The notes: generated by a model not told the origin, from the letters alone. Shown: positions 1-9,196, counted from the stretch's first letter. The stretch is 64,000 nucleotides of DNA from CAVYTF01 sp963708205 (GCA_963708205.1 OY970196.1:1736001-1800000), one strand, 5' to 3'. Program-made: numbers and translations.

Positions 1-50
1 AAAAATAGTTCAAAGTTTTAATTTCTTAATCCTGGTATGTAATATAAATA

Positions 51-81
51 AAAAAACCAGCCCATCGAAGTGCTGGCTTTT
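51..81 (-). terminator. Rho-independent terminator-like hairpin after the DUF5679-like gene
   Basis: Read on the minus strand, a CCAGC/GCTGG stem closes a loop of about 10 nt and is followed by a T-rich run. It lies just downstream of the stop of the small gene at 98-304 and would end a gyrB-side transcript. Confidence 0.6.
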
Positions 82-97
82 ACTTGAAAACTTTTAG

Positions 98-304
98 TTA
101 AAAGCTTTTTTTAGCAACGCCGTCTTTAATTGCCTGCATTGCTTTTTCTTCATTTAAAATCGCTGCCATCTTGTTTCCTTTGCCATCATTGCCGGTAGCC
201 ATATAGCCGCCTCTTGCCGTTTTAGTGATTACAGCATCCTGCATAGGCACATTTTTTTCTTTCGTTTTTAAACAGTAAGCCTTGATCATTTTTGAAGTAT
301 CCAT
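98..304 (-). CDS. Small DUF5679-like protein
   Basis: A 68-residue soluble basic protein. The start AYCLKTKEKNVPMQDA followed by a Gly/Lys-rich turn resembles DUF5679, a short zinc-ribbon-like module also found at the C-terminus of some bacterial topoisomerase I proteins. The family normally has paired cysteines; only one remains here (YCLKTK), so zinc binding is probably lost. It lies about 100 bp downstream of gyrB on the same strand and is followed by a hairpin terminator, so it may be read through from gyrB or have its own promoter. The function is unknown; the link to DNA topology is inference from family context and position. Confidence 0.7.
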   Translation of the reverse strand: MDTSKMIKAYCLKTKEKNVPMQDAVITKTARGGYMATGNDGKGNKMAAILNEEKAMQAIKDGVAKKSF

Positions 305-408
305 AGATATCTTTTTTGGGTTAGTGAATGAAAATTCAAATGCAAACTACAATATTTATTTAAAAAATGCAATTTAAGTGTTAACACATGTTGATGAAGA
401 AAAAAAGT

Positions 409-2388
409 TTACACATCTATCTTCGCATATTTAGCATGGGTTTCAATAAATTCTCTTCTCGGCGCCACTTCATCACCCATCAACATGCTGAAAACTTCAT
501 CGGCAGTTGTTAGGCTTTCTATTGAAACTTTTTTAAGTGTTCTGCGTGCAGGATCCATCGTGGTTTCCCAAAGCTGGCTGGCATTCATTTCACCCAAACC
601 TTTATATCGCTGAATGTTGACTCCATCTTCTTTGCCGCCACTTAATTTTATTATCAATGCCCTGCGCTGATCTTCGCTGTACGCATATTCCTGCTCTTTG
701 CCTTTTTTTACAAGATATAATGGCGGCTGTGCAATATAAACATAGCCCTGCTCAACCAGTTCTTTCATATACCTGAAAATAAATGTAAGAATAAGCGTTG
801 CAATGTGTGAACCATCGACATCAGCATCCGTCATGATGATGAGTTTGTGATAACGGAGTTTTGCCAGATTCAATGCTTTGGGATCTTCCGGTGTGCCCAC
901 GCTGACACCCATCGCCGTGAAAATATTTCGTATTTCTTCATTCTCATAAATCTTGTGCTCCATTGCTTTTTCTACATTCAAGATCTTTCCGCGCAGTGGA
1001 AGAATTGCCTGGTAGCTTCTTTCTCTGCCTTGCTTTGCAGTACCGCCTGCAGAATCACCTTCAACTAAATACAATTCACATTTTTCAGGATCGCGTTCGC
1101 TGCAATCTGCGAGTTTCCCGGGAAGTCCGCTGCCGCTTAAAACGGTTTTGCGCTGTACCATTTCACGAGCCTTCTTTGCAGCCACACGTGCCTGCGCTGC
1201 CAATACCACTTTACTGATAATATTTTTTGCATCGCGGGGATTTTCTTCGAGATATGCTTCCAGTGCACGTCCCACGCTTGTTTGCACAATGCCGCTTACT
1301 TCGCTGTTTCCCAGTTTTGTTTTTGTTTGACCTTCAAATTGAGGTTCAGGAACTTTTACAGAAATAATGGCTGTTAAGCCTTCACGAAAATCATCGCCTT
1401 CAACTTCAACCTTCGCTTTTTCAAACAACCCTTGTTTATCGCCATAATTTTTAAATACTCTTGTCAATGCCTGGCGAAAGCCTGTGACGTGCGTGCCGCC
1501 TTCAATGGTGTTAATATTATTTACATAAGAAAAAATATGTTCTTTAAAATCATCATTGTAAGTCAGCGCTACTTCCACCGCAACATTCGATGCGGCATCA
1601 TGACTTTCAACATACAATGTTTTTGGAATAAGCGCATTGCGCTTGCCATTTTTATCAAGCATTTCTACAAACTCTACAATGCCACCTTCGCTATAAAATT
1701 TTTTGAGATAAACTTTTCCTTCTTCATCGTTTTCACGAAGGTCAGTTATAGTAATGCTTATTCTTTTGTTTAAAAAAGCAAGTTCTCGCAGCCTTCCTTC
1801 CAAAATATCTTTGTTATAAATAGTCGTTTGAAAAATGGAAGCATCAGGCCAAAACCTAACAGTAGTGCCCGTTTTATCACTTACACCAATTTCACGTACT
1901 TCATATTCGGGTTTGCCTTCATGATAAGTTTGTTCAAAAATTTTGCCTTCACGATAAACTGTTACATGCAGAGTTGTGCTTAATGCATTCACGCAACTTA
2001 CGCCAACACCATGTAAGCCACCCGAAACTTTATAGGTATTTTTATCAAACTTTCCACCTGCGTGCAAGACCGTCATCACAACTTCAAGAGCGCTTCGTCC
2101 TTCTTTTGTGTTAATGCCAGTTGGTATTCCGCGACCATCATCAGAAACGCTAACACTGTTATCTTCATGAATGGTTACAAAAATATTTTTGCAATAACCT
2201 GCCAATGCTTCATCAATCGAGTTATCAACCACTTCATAAACAAGATGGTGAAGTCCTTTTACACTAACATCTCCAATATACATCGCGGGACGTTTACGCA
2301 CCGCTTCCAAACCTTCTAAAACCTGTATGCTGTCTGCACCGTAGCCGTTTTGGTTTATTTCAAAATCTATTTGGGATTCTTCGCTCAT
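409..2388 (-). CDS. gyrB: DNA gyrase subunit B
   Basis: ATPase subunit of DNA gyrase (A2B2), which introduces negative supercoils. The 659 residues carry the GHKL ATPase (EVVDNSIDEALAGY near residue 55, DDGRGIP near 85, GGLHGVGVSCVNAL near 125), the transducer domain, and a C-terminal TOPRIM with EGDSAGG near 442 and the metal-binding DADVDGSH near 522. QRYKGLGEMN near 594 is typical of GyrB. The length fits the compact form without the E. coli insertion. ParE is the main alternative, but the length and KGLGEMN context favour GyrB. A TAnnTTTG-like element (TACTTTCG on the minus strand, 2431-2438) lies about 45 bp upstream of the start. The gene upstream is divergent. Confidence 0.95.
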   Translation of the reverse strand: MSEESQIDFEINQNGYGADSIQVLEGLEAVRKRPAMYIGDVSVKGLHHLVYEVVDNSIDEALAGYCKNIFVTIHEDNSVSVSDDGRGIPTGINTKEGRSALEVVMTVLHAGGKFDKNTYKVSGGLHGVGVSCVNALSTTLHVTVYREGKIFEQTYHEGKPEYEVREIGVSDKTGTTVRFWPDASIFQTTIYNKDILEGRLRELAFLNKRISITITDLRENDEEGKVYLKKFYSEGGIVEFVEMLDKNGKRNALIPKTLYVESHDAASNVAVEVALTYNDDFKEHIFSYVNNINTIEGGTHVTGFRQALTRVFKNYGDKQGLFEKAKVEVEGDDFREGLTAIISVKVPEPQFEGQTKTKLGNSEVSGIVQTSVGRALEAYLEENPRDAKNIISKVVLAAQARVAAKKAREMVQRKTVLSGSGLPGKLADCSERDPEKCELYLVEGDSAGGTAKQGRERSYQAILPLRGKILNVEKAMEHKIYENEEIRNIFTAMGVSVGTPEDPKALNLAKLRYHKLIIMTDADVDGSHIATLILTFIFRYMKELVEQGYVYIAQPPLYLVKKGKEQEYAYSEDQRRALIIKLSGGKEDGVNIQRYKGLGEMNASQLWETTMDPARRTLKKVSIESLTTADEVFSMLMGDEVAPRREFIETHAKYAKIDV

Positions 2389-2553
2389 TATATTTTTTTA
2401 GGAATAAATTTTTTATTTTTTGAGTATGGCCGAAAGTAAGCAAAAGCTACGATTTTTTGCTATACAAACAGCTAAATTTTAAACTATTTTCAGACTTTAA
2501 TTTCAACCTAAAAAACTTGCATTTTACTGTAAGTTTGCTTCAAACATTTTCTT

Positions 2554-3696
2554 ATGGCATTTAATGCGCTTGATTCAATTCTTGATTTTTTAGAACCCGT
2601 AACTAAGCTGGAATTATCTGGAGGGTCAAATTATAAAAATGCGCAGATCGGGAATGATATTTTTCTTTATGAAAAATCATTTCCAGACATTGAAAATGTT
2701 GATTTGATACTAATCGGTTGTAATGAAATGCGCGGCGCTGGAATAAAAACAGACAAGCACAATGCTGCAAATGATATTCGCAGCGAATTATTTTCCTTAT
2801 ATAATTGGCATACCGAAATAAAAATTGCAGATGTCGGAAATATCAGGATTGGTGCGACTTTGCAAGATAGTTATGCTGCATTGCAGGCAGTTTTAAGCGA
2901 GCTTTTTTTTTATAATAAAAAAATATTAATTATTGGTGGCTCGCACGATCTGATGCTTGCACAATACCAGGCACACGCAAAATCAGAAAAAATTATAGAA
3001 GCAGTTTGTGTTGATGCAAAAATTAATATTGATGAAGAAAATGATTTGCCTTCGGAAAATTTTTTAATGAAATTGCTTACTGCTCAGCCAAATTTTGTAA
3101 GGCATTATAGCCATATTGGTTTTCAAAGTTATTTTGTTCATCCGCAAATGCTGCAAATAATGGATAAGCTTCATTTTGATTGTTTTCGCGTTGGGAAAGT
3201 GAAAGAAAATATTGATGATATGGAACCGGTAATTCGTAATGCAAATATTTTCGGCTTCGATATTTCGGCAATAAAAAGCAGTGATGCAAATTCCAGTTTA
3301 ATTTCACCAAATGGCTTCAGCGGAGAAGAAGCCTGCACCCTGATGCAATTTGCCGGAATGAGCGATAAGCTAAGCGCAGCGGGCATTTACGGTTATTTGC
3401 CGCAGCAAGATAAAGACGGAATGACAGCAAAACAAATTAGCCAAATGATTTGGTATTTTATTGATGGCATTGATAAAAGCAAGGAAGAATCTTCCCTTAA
3501 TAACAGTGAATTATTTTATCAATATCATCTTGCATTTGCAGAAATGGAAAGCATTTTTTTGCAAAGCAAAAAAACCGGAAGATGGTGGATGCAATTGCCT
3601 GATGAAAAATATATTGCCTGCAGTTTGAATGATTATATGCTTGCCTCACAAAATGAAATTCCTGAAAGATGGTTGCGAGCTGTGGAAAGAAGCTGA
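2554..3696 (+). CDS. Arginase/formimidoylglutamase-fold protein with altered metal-ligand motifs
   Basis: A 380-residue ureohydrolase-superfamily protein. The arginase-fold landmarks are recognisable but changed: GGSHD near residue 127 (usually GGDH), DAKINID near 153 (usually DAHxD) and FDISAIK near 234 (usually SxDxDxxDP). Several of the acid and histidine residues that bind the two Mn ions are therefore replaced. Bacteroidota genomes commonly carry this divergent family, often annotated as formimidoylglutamase; the family identity is established, while hydrolase activity is doubtful from sequence. No signal peptide is visible, so it is cytosolic. It is divergent from gyrB and 31 bp upstream of the PBP4 gene, possibly in one transcript. 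A TAAGTTTG promoter-like box lies at 2530-2537. Confidence 0.75.
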   Translation: MAFNALDSILDFLEPVTKLELSGGSNYKNAQIGNDIFLYEKSFPDIENVDLILIGCNEMRGAGIKTDKHNAANDIRSELFSLYNWHTEIKIADVGNIRIGATLQDSYAALQAVLSELFFYNKKILIIGGSHDLMLAQYQAHAKSEKIIEAVCVDAKINIDEENDLPSENFLMKLLTAQPNFVRHYSHIGFQSYFVHPQMLQIMDKLHFDCFRVGKVKENIDDMEPVIRNANIFGFDISAIKSSDANSSLISPNGFSGEEACTLMQFAGMSDKLSAAGIYGYLPQQDKDGMTAKQISQMIWYFIDGIDKSKEESSLNNSELFYQYHLAFAEMESIFLQSKKTGRWWMQLPDEKYIACSLNDYMLASQNEIPERWLRAVERS

Positions 3697-3727
3697 CTTC
3701 TTTAATTCATAAGTAAAATAATTAAAA

Positions 3728-5074
3728 ATGAAAAGACTCAAGCTGTTTTCAAGTCTTTATTTCAAGCAATTCTTAATTCTTAATTTTTTATTAGTAATTA
3801 TTTTTTCTTCATGTTCTATTCAAACGCAAATTGATAAAACTGCAAAGGCAGATTTAATTAATGTTAATGATTTGAAGACGGCACAAATCGGAATCAGCAT
3901 TTTCGATCCTGTTGCAAATAAATTTTTGTATAATTTTCAGAGCGATAAATATTTTATTCCGGCAAGCAATACGAAAATATTTACATGCTATGCTGCAATG
4001 AAATATCTTGGTGACAGCTTAATTGCCGCAAGCGTTTTTCAACAGAATAATAAAATTTTTTTACTGCCTTCAGGCGATCCAACCTTTTTGCATCCTGATT
4101 TTTCAAATCAACCTTTGCTCGATTATTTGAAAAAATTTGACAGTACAAAAGCAATCATAATTAACACAAGTAATTTTCAGGATGAAGTGTATGGTCAAGG
4201 TTGGGCGTGGGATGATTATAATGAAGATTATATGCCTGAAAGGGCTTCCCTGCCTGTATATGGCGATATTGTGAAAATAAGTGGAAAGAAAAATAATTAT
4301 ACTTTTTTCCCTTCACTTAAAGCAAAAATAATTGAAGATTCAACTTTTCCTGATACAGCGAAATTGGGAAAAGTTGTAAGAGATAGAAATGCAAATATTT
4401 TTTCACTAACATTCAATACAACTAAAGATTCCATTTTTGAAATTCCATTTTGTACTAATAAAAGCGAAACAAATGTTAGTCTTTTACAGAGTATTTTAAA
4501 AGCAAAAGTTTATTCAGGGAATGATGAAAATATTTCAAAAGAAAATTATCAAATTATCAAATCACAACCAACTGATTCTTTATTAAAAATAATGATGCAC
4601 AGAAGTGATAATTTTTACGCAGAACAATCTTTGCTGATGGTTAGCAATCAAAAGTTAGGTGTGATGAATGATGATCTGATAATTGAAAATTTATTGGAAA
4701 GCGATTTAAAAGATCTTCCGCAAAAACCGCAATGGGTTGATGGAAGTGGGTTAAGCCGCTACAATCTTTTTACACCTGAAGATTTCATTTTTATATTAAA
4801 TAAAATGAGGAATGAATTCGTGTGGAACCGCATCACCACTATCTTTCCGCAAGGAGGCAGCGGCACACTCAGCAATAATTTTAAAAATATCAACGGGCAA
4901 ATTTTTGCTAAAACCGGCTCGCTAAATAATAATTATGCTCTTAGCGGATATATGATTACGCGCAAAGGGAAGACGCTGATTTTTTCAATACTTGCCGGGA
5001 ATGATATGGCAGGCGGAGCAGCTACAAGAAAAGCAGTTGAAAATTTTTTAACTGAAATTGATAATAAATATTGA
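3728..5074 (+). CDS. dacB: PBP4-type D-alanyl-D-alanine carboxypeptidase/endopeptidase, predicted lipoprotein
   Basis: A penicillin-binding hydrolase of family S13 that trims peptidoglycan stem peptides. All three serine-peptidase motifs are visible: SNTK at 80-83 (nucleophile Ser80), SDN near 294 in HRSDNFYAE, and KTG near 395 in FAKTGSL. The N-terminus is a hydrophobic signal ending FSSC, so Cys29 is a probable lipidation site that would anchor the enzyme to a membrane facing the periplasm. The 448 residues are slightly short for PBP4 but contain the full set of motifs. It follows the ureohydrolase-fold gene by 31 bp and converges on mutL with only 15 bp between stops. Confidence 0.88.
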   Translation: MKRLKLFSSLYFKQFLILNFLLVIIFSSCSIQTQIDKTAKADLINVNDLKTAQIGISIFDPVANKFLYNFQSDKYFIPASNTKIFTCYAAMKYLGDSLIAASVFQQNNKIFLLPSGDPTFLHPDFSNQPLLDYLKKFDSTKAIIINTSNFQDEVYGQGWAWDDYNEDYMPERASLPVYGDIVKISGKKNNYTFFPSLKAKIIEDSTFPDTAKLGKVVRDRNANIFSLTFNTTKDSIFEIPFCTNKSETNVSLLQSILKAKVYSGNDENISKENYQIIKSQPTDSLLKIMMHRSDNFYAEQSLLMVSNQKLGVMNDDLIIENLLESDLKDLPQKPQWVDGSGLSRYNLFTPEDFIFILNKMRNEFVWNRITTIFPQGGSGTLSNNFKNINGQIFAKTGSLNNNYALSGYMITRKGKTLIFSILAGNDMAGGAATRKAVENFLTEIDNKY

Positions 5075-5089
5075 GCCTCAATCACTCGG

Positions 5090-6940
5090 TTATTTTGCAA
5101 ACATCTTCACTAAATAATCTTCCTTAAATTCAAGATAAGTTGGAGATCCGTTAGCAGTTACGTTTGGTGTTTTGCATTGAAATAATTCTTCTATTAAAAT
5201 TTGCATTTCTTTTTGCTGCAATGTTTGTCCCGCTTTAATTGCCTGCTGACGAGACATGCATCTCAATAATTTTTCACGCCGGCTATATTTTATTTCATTA
5301 CTAAAATGCTTGAATTGTTCTATCAATAATTCTATTGCATTTTTTTCATTGCCATGTAAAATATCTGCAGGAGTTCCTTGTATAATAAAGCTGTCTTTGC
5401 CAAAAGATTCTATCAAATATCCAAATGCATTCAATTCAGGCAAAAGCTCTGTAAGCATTGCTGCGTCTGCGTTTGAAAGATTTATAGTTGCAGGAAAAAG
5501 ACTTTGTTGCGCAGCAATTTGTTTTCCGTTTAATGCTTCACATAATTTTTCATACAATATTCTTTCATGCGCCAATTGTTGGTGCACCAGCATAAATCCA
5601 TTGTTGGTTTCGGCAACAATATAAGTGCAATGAATTTGAATGAGGCTCGTATCAGTTCGCGGCTGATAAATTAAATTTTGAGGTTTTGCATATAATGATG
5701 TTTGAATTTTTATCTCGTCTTGTGTTTGCAGGCTTTCAACTTCCTGGCTTATTTTTTTATCAAAAAGAGGTTCCCAATTTTTCAAATCGCTTTCATTATG
5801 CTCAATAAAATGCGATTGATTTTTTTGTGTAAATGTTTTGAATAATGTTGATGAAGAAATGCTTTCCTGTTTTTCTTCTGTGAATGGCTTACTTACCGCA
5901 TCAAGTTGTTGGATAGCCGGATTAAGACTAAAATCAAGCGATGGCGAAATACTAAATTGCGCAAGCGCATGTTTAATTGCCGCCTGCACAAAAGCATACA
6001 TTATTTTTTCATCTTCAAATTTTATTTCCTGTTTTGTCGGATGCACATTTATATCAACCTGCGAAGGATCGAGATCAATGTATAAAACATACATGGGAAA
6101 CGCATCCTTTGCTATCATTTCATTAAAAGCGCTCATCACCGCATGATTAAGATAAGCACTTTTAATAAAGCGATTGTTTACAAAAAAATATTGATCGCCG
6201 CGTGTTTTCTTTGCTGCATCAGGTTTTCCAACGAACCCATAAATATTCATGTAATCAGTTTCTTCGTTTATTGTTACCAGCTTACTTGAATATTGATTTC
6301 CTAATATTTGCAGCACGCGTTGTTTATGATTGCCGCTTTCCAAATGAAAAACTTCCTGACCATTGCTTGTAAGAGAAAAAAATATTTGAGGGAAAGCCAT
6401 TGCCACGCGGATAAATTCATCAATAATGTGGCGCATTTCCGCAGCATTGCTCTTAAGGAAATTTCGTCTTGCGGGTACATTGAAAAACAAATTTTTCATG
6501 CAGATATTTGTGCCAATTGCACAACTGCATTGTTCTTGTTTTAATACAAAACTATTTTCAATTTCTAAAAATGTTCCGAGTTCTTCATCTGCTTTTCGGG
6601 TTTTTATTTCCACCTGGGAAACAGCCGCAATTGAGGCAAGTGCTTCTCCGCGAAAACCCATTGTCCGCACATTAAAAAGGTCGTCAATATTTTTTATTTT
6701 ACTTGTTGCGTGCCGCTCAAAACTCAAACGGGCATCGGTTTCGCTCATCCCTTTGCCGTTGTCAATAACTTGTATTAATGTTTTTCCTGCATCTGTTATA
6801 AATAATTTTATTTCTGTAGCATCAGCATCCACCGCATTTTCCAAAAGCTCTTTTACAGCGCTTGCCGGCCGCTGAATTACTTCACCGGCAGCAATTTGAT
6901 TAGCAATGTTATCGGGCAGTAAATGAATAATATCGGGCAA
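5090..6940 (-). CDS. mutL: DNA mismatch repair protein MutL
   Basis: Mismatch-repair ATPase that links MutS to strand incision. GHKL motifs are clear: ELLENAVDADA, DNGKGM and TMGFRGEALASIA. I choose the TTG codon at 6940 because family homology begins at PDIIHLLPDNIANQIAAG and because a promoter-like TATTTTCG (6959-6966) lies inside the longer frame. An in-frame ATG at 7009 would add 23 unconserved residues. The C-terminal endonuclease motif, DQHAxxERxxYE in B. subtilis, reads HQQLAHERILYE, and the late CPHGRP motif is absent (TPNVTANGSPT). The glutamates remain but Asp and His are replaced, so nicking activity is uncertain. Divergent from typA. Confidence 0.9.
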   Translation of the reverse strand: MPDIIHLLPDNIANQIAAGEVIQRPASAVKELLENAVDADATEIKLFITDAGKTLIQVIDNGKGMSETDARLSFERHATSKIKNIDDLFNVRTMGFRGEALASIAAVSQVEIKTRKADEELGTFLEIENSFVLKQEQCSCAIGTNICMKNLFFNVPARRNFLKSNAAEMRHIIDEFIRVAMAFPQIFFSLTSNGQEVFHLESGNHKQRVLQILGNQYSSKLVTINEETDYMNIYGFVGKPDAAKKTRGDQYFFVNNRFIKSAYLNHAVMSAFNEMIAKDAFPMYVLYIDLDPSQVDINVHPTKQEIKFEDEKIMYAFVQAAIKHALAQFSISPSLDFSLNPAIQQLDAVSKPFTEEKQESISSSTLFKTFTQKNQSHFIEHNESDLKNWEPLFDKKISQEVESLQTQDEIKIQTSLYAKPQNLIYQPRTDTSLIQIHCTYIVAETNNGFMLVHQQLAHERILYEKLCEALNGKQIAAQQSLFPATINLSNADAAMLTELLPELNAFGYLIESFGKDSFIIQGTPADILHGNEKNAIELLIEQFKHFSNEIKYSRREKLLRCMSRQQAIKAGQTLQQKEMQILIEELFQCKTPNVTANGSPTYLEFKEDYLVKMFAK

Positions 6941-6958
6941 TGAAATTTTTTTATGAAA

Positions 6959-6966
6959 CGAAAATA
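6959..6966 (-). promoter_or_regulatory. Candidate mutL -7 element (TATTTTCG)
   Basis: Matches the Bacteroidota -7 consensus TAnnTTTG at seven of eight positions and lies about 20 nt upstream of the TTG start. No good -33 element is seen, so support is modest. It argues against the ATG at 7009. Confidence 0.35.
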
Positions 6967-7020
6967 CGCAGTAATTTTTTTCAATTAAACTAGTTAACCT
7001 TAAGTTCATTCATTCACTCC

Positions 7021-7050
7021 TTGTTTTCCGGTTATAAAGTCGTACCTTCG
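7021..7050 (+). promoter_or_regulatory. Bacteroidota sigma-A promoter of typA
   Basis: TTG at 7021-7023 is separated by 19 nt from TACCTTCG at 7043-7050, close to the -33 TTTG / -7 TAnnTTTG architecture. The expected transcript start, near 7056, lies upstream of the ATG at 7066. This supports that start over the in-frame TTG at 7021. Confidence 0.6.
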
Positions 7051-7065
7051 CGCCTCAATTTTTTT

Positions 7066-8880
7066 ATGGATATCAGGAATATTGCAATAATTGCGCACGT
7101 TGATCATGGTAAAACAACTTTAGTTGATAGAATTTTACATGCTACAAAAGTTTTTAGAGATAACCAGGAAACTGGTGAATTAATAATGGATAGTAATGAT
7201 CTTGAACGGGAAAGAGGTATTACTATTTTTTCAAAAAATGCTGCTGTAATTTATAAAGGTGTAAAAATAAATGTGATTGATACGCCAGGCCACAGTGACT
7301 TTGGTGGTGAAGTAGAACGCGTTTTAAAAATGGCCGATGGCGTGGTTTTACTCGTTGATGCTTTCGAAGGGCCAATGCCGCAAACAAGATTTGTATTGCA
7401 GAAAGCATTGGCTTTGGGTTTGAAACCAATTGTTGTCATCAACAAAGTTGATAAACCCAATTGCCGGCCTGATGAAGTACATGAGGCTGTGTTTGAATTA
7501 TTTTTTAATCTTGATGCAACTGAAGAGCAGCTTGATTTTCCAACATTTTATGGCAGTGGAAAATTAGGATGGTTTAATAATTCACTTACGCCTTCAGAAG
7601 ATATTACGCCATTGCTCGATGGTATTTTGCAATATGTGCCTGAACCAAAAATTGAAGATGGACCATTGCAAATGCAGATCACTTCACTCGATTATTCTTC
7701 TTTTTTAGGAAGAATTGCAATAGGCAAAGTTGCGCGCGGAGTTATTAAAGAAAATGTGCCTGTTGCATTGATGCAAACGAATGATGTTGTAAAAAAACTG
7801 CGCATTAAAGAATTATATGTATTTGAAGGAATGGGCAAAAAGAAAGTAGGGGAAGTAATGGCTGGCGATCTTTGCGCCGTGGTTGGCCTCGAAGGTTTCA
7901 ATATTGGAGATACAATCTCAGATCCTGAAAACCTTGAAGCGCTTGAAGTTATTAGTGTTGATGAACCCACAATGAGTATGCTTTTCAGCATTAATAATTC
8001 ACCATTCTTTGGTCGTGATGGAAAGTTTGTAACATCAAGACATTTGCGTGATCGTTTGATGAAAGAAACTGAAAAAAATCTTGCACTACGTGTTGAAGAC
8101 ACTGACAGTGCAGATAGTTTTTTGGTTTTTGGAAGAGGCATTTTACATTTAGGCATTTTGGTTGAAACAATGCGCCGTGAAGGGTATGAATTAACGGTTG
8201 GACAACCACAAGTTTTGGTTAAATATATTGATGGTAAAAAACATGAGCCTTATGAAAATTTAGTAGTTGATGTGCCCCAGGAATTTAGTGGAAAAGTAAT
8301 TGATCTGGTTACACAACGAAAGGGTGAAATGTTAGTTATGGAAACAAAGGGTGAAATGCAACATTTAGAATTCGAAATTCCTTCAAGAGGCTTGATAGGT
8401 CTGCGTTCCGCAATGCTTACGGGCACAGCGGGAGAAGCTGTAATGGCGCATCGCTTCGTTGAATATAAACCATGGAAAGGTCCTATTCCCGGGAGAAATA
8501 ATGGTGTTCTTTTGTCAAAGAATCAGGAAAAAACAACCGGATATTCAATTGATAAATTGCAGGATCGCGGAAGATTTTTTGTTGATCCGGGAGAAGAAGT
8601 TTATACAGGTCAAATTATTGCTGAACACATTAAACCAGGAGATTTAGTTGTTAATGCAACTGAGCCGAAAAAGTTGACAAATCATCGTGCGAGCGGTAGT
8701 GACGATGCTTCACGTATTGCGCCAAAAATTTTGATGACTCTGGAAGAATGCATGGAATATATTCAGCAGGATGAATGCATAGAAGTAACCCCGAAAAATG
8801 TACGCATGCGAAAAGTTATTCTTAATGAAGATGATAGAAAAAAAGTACAAAAAAGTTTGAGCGCTGAAGTCGTTGCATAA
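7066..8880 (+). CDS. typA: Ribosome-binding GTPase TypA/BipA
   Basis: Translational GTPase of the EF-G-like family that binds 70S ribosomes and aids ribosome assembly and stress adaptation. The 604-residue protein starts MDIRNIAIIAHVDHGKTT, with the P-loop in AHVDHGKTT, a G3 motif DTPGHSDF and G4 NKVDKP. EF-G-like domains III and V and the BipA C-terminal domain follow (VGQPQV, IPSRGLIGLRS). Length and motif order are standard. The start at 7066 is chosen from this N-terminus and from the promoter at 7021-7050, which overlaps the longer frame. A strong hairpin terminator follows the stop. Confidence 0.96.
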   Translation: MDIRNIAIIAHVDHGKTTLVDRILHATKVFRDNQETGELIMDSNDLERERGITIFSKNAAVIYKGVKINVIDTPGHSDFGGEVERVLKMADGVVLLVDAFEGPMPQTRFVLQKALALGLKPIVVINKVDKPNCRPDEVHEAVFELFFNLDATEEQLDFPTFYGSGKLGWFNNSLTPSEDITPLLDGILQYVPEPKIEDGPLQMQITSLDYSSFLGRIAIGKVARGVIKENVPVALMQTNDVVKKLRIKELYVFEGMGKKKVGEVMAGDLCAVVGLEGFNIGDTISDPENLEALEVISVDEPTMSMLFSINNSPFFGRDGKFVTSRHLRDRLMKETEKNLALRVEDTDSADSFLVFGRGILHLGILVETMRREGYELTVGQPQVLVKYIDGKKHEPYENLVVDVPQEFSGKVIDLVTQRKGEMLVMETKGEMQHLEFEIPSRGLIGLRSAMLTGTAGEAVMAHRFVEYKPWKGPIPGRNNGVLLSKNQEKTTGYSIDKLQDRGRFFVDPGEEVYTGQIIAEHIKPGDLVVNATEPKKLTNHRASGSDDASRIAPKILMTLEECMEYIQQDECIEVTPKNVRMRKVILNEDDRKKVQKSLSAEVVA

Positions 8881-8902
8881 TATCATTTAGCATTTGTGAT
8901 AG

Positions 8903-8930
8903 CCGCTTTATTAATAATAAAGCGGTTTTT
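8903..8930 (+). terminator. Strong intrinsic terminator of typA
   Basis: A perfect 10-bp stem (CCGCTTTATT / AATAAAGCGG) with a 3-nt loop is followed by TTTTTATTTT. It lies 22 nt after the typA stop. Confidence 0.9.
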
Positions 8931-8934
8931 ATTT

Positions 8935-8942
8935 TATCTTTG
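8935..8942 (+). promoter_or_regulatory. -7 promoter element TATCTTTG
   Basis: Exact match to TAnnTTTG, immediately after the typA terminator and 17 nt before the ATG at 8960. No clear -33 box is present. Confidence 0.45.
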
Positions 8943-8959
8943 TATTAGAAATTGGTGTG

Positions 8960-9196
8960 ATGAATAAAAAATTTATTGGTCTCTTTTCTTACTTCTTACT
9001 TTTTACTTTCTATTTCGCTTCCGCGCAATGTTCTATCTGCACAAAAACTGCCGAACAATTAGGTGAAGGACCAGCAAAAGCGCTAAACGCAGGAATTATT
9101 TATCTTGCTTTTGCACCGTTTGCAATTGTAGGTTTTATCGGTTACCGCTGGTGGAAGCGCGAAAAAGAAATTCGTAAAAGCGAAGACACTGCTTAA
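8960..9196 (+). CDS. Small exported membrane protein with a CxxC motif
   Basis: A 78-residue protein: an N-terminal signal peptide or first membrane segment ending around FASAQ, a short extracytoplasmic stretch with CSIC followed by TAEQLGEGPA, and a second membrane helix of about 20 residues ending in GYRWWKRE. The ATG at 8960 is preferred over the GTG three bases upstream. Similar short proteins with a Cys pair and one helix are widespread in Bacteroidota but have no assigned function. It has its own -7 box and sits between the typA terminator and a glycosyltransferase. The CxxC could be redox active or bind metal; this is inference only. Confidence 0.75.
   Translation: MNKKFIGLFSYFLLFTFYFASAQCSICTKTAEQLGEGPAKALNAGIIYLAFAPFAIVGFIGYRWWKREKEIRKSEDTA

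Noticed and set aside
5072..5090. Terminator between dacB and mutL from ATTGA/TCAAT
   Set aside because: Only five weak pairs and no T-run on either strand.
6426..6875. A 149-codon open frame on the + strand inside mutL
   Set aside because: It is antisense to conserved MutL ATPase motifs and has no recognisable domain or initiation context; it is a shadow of the AT-rich coding strand.
7021..7065. TTG start adding 15 residues to TypA
   Set aside because: The TTG is part of the promoter -33 region and the added residues are not conserved; the ATG at 7066 begins the family N-terminus.
7692..8156. A 154-codon open frame opposite typA
   Set aside because: It mirrors a conserved GTPase region and has no family or promoter; a shadow frame.
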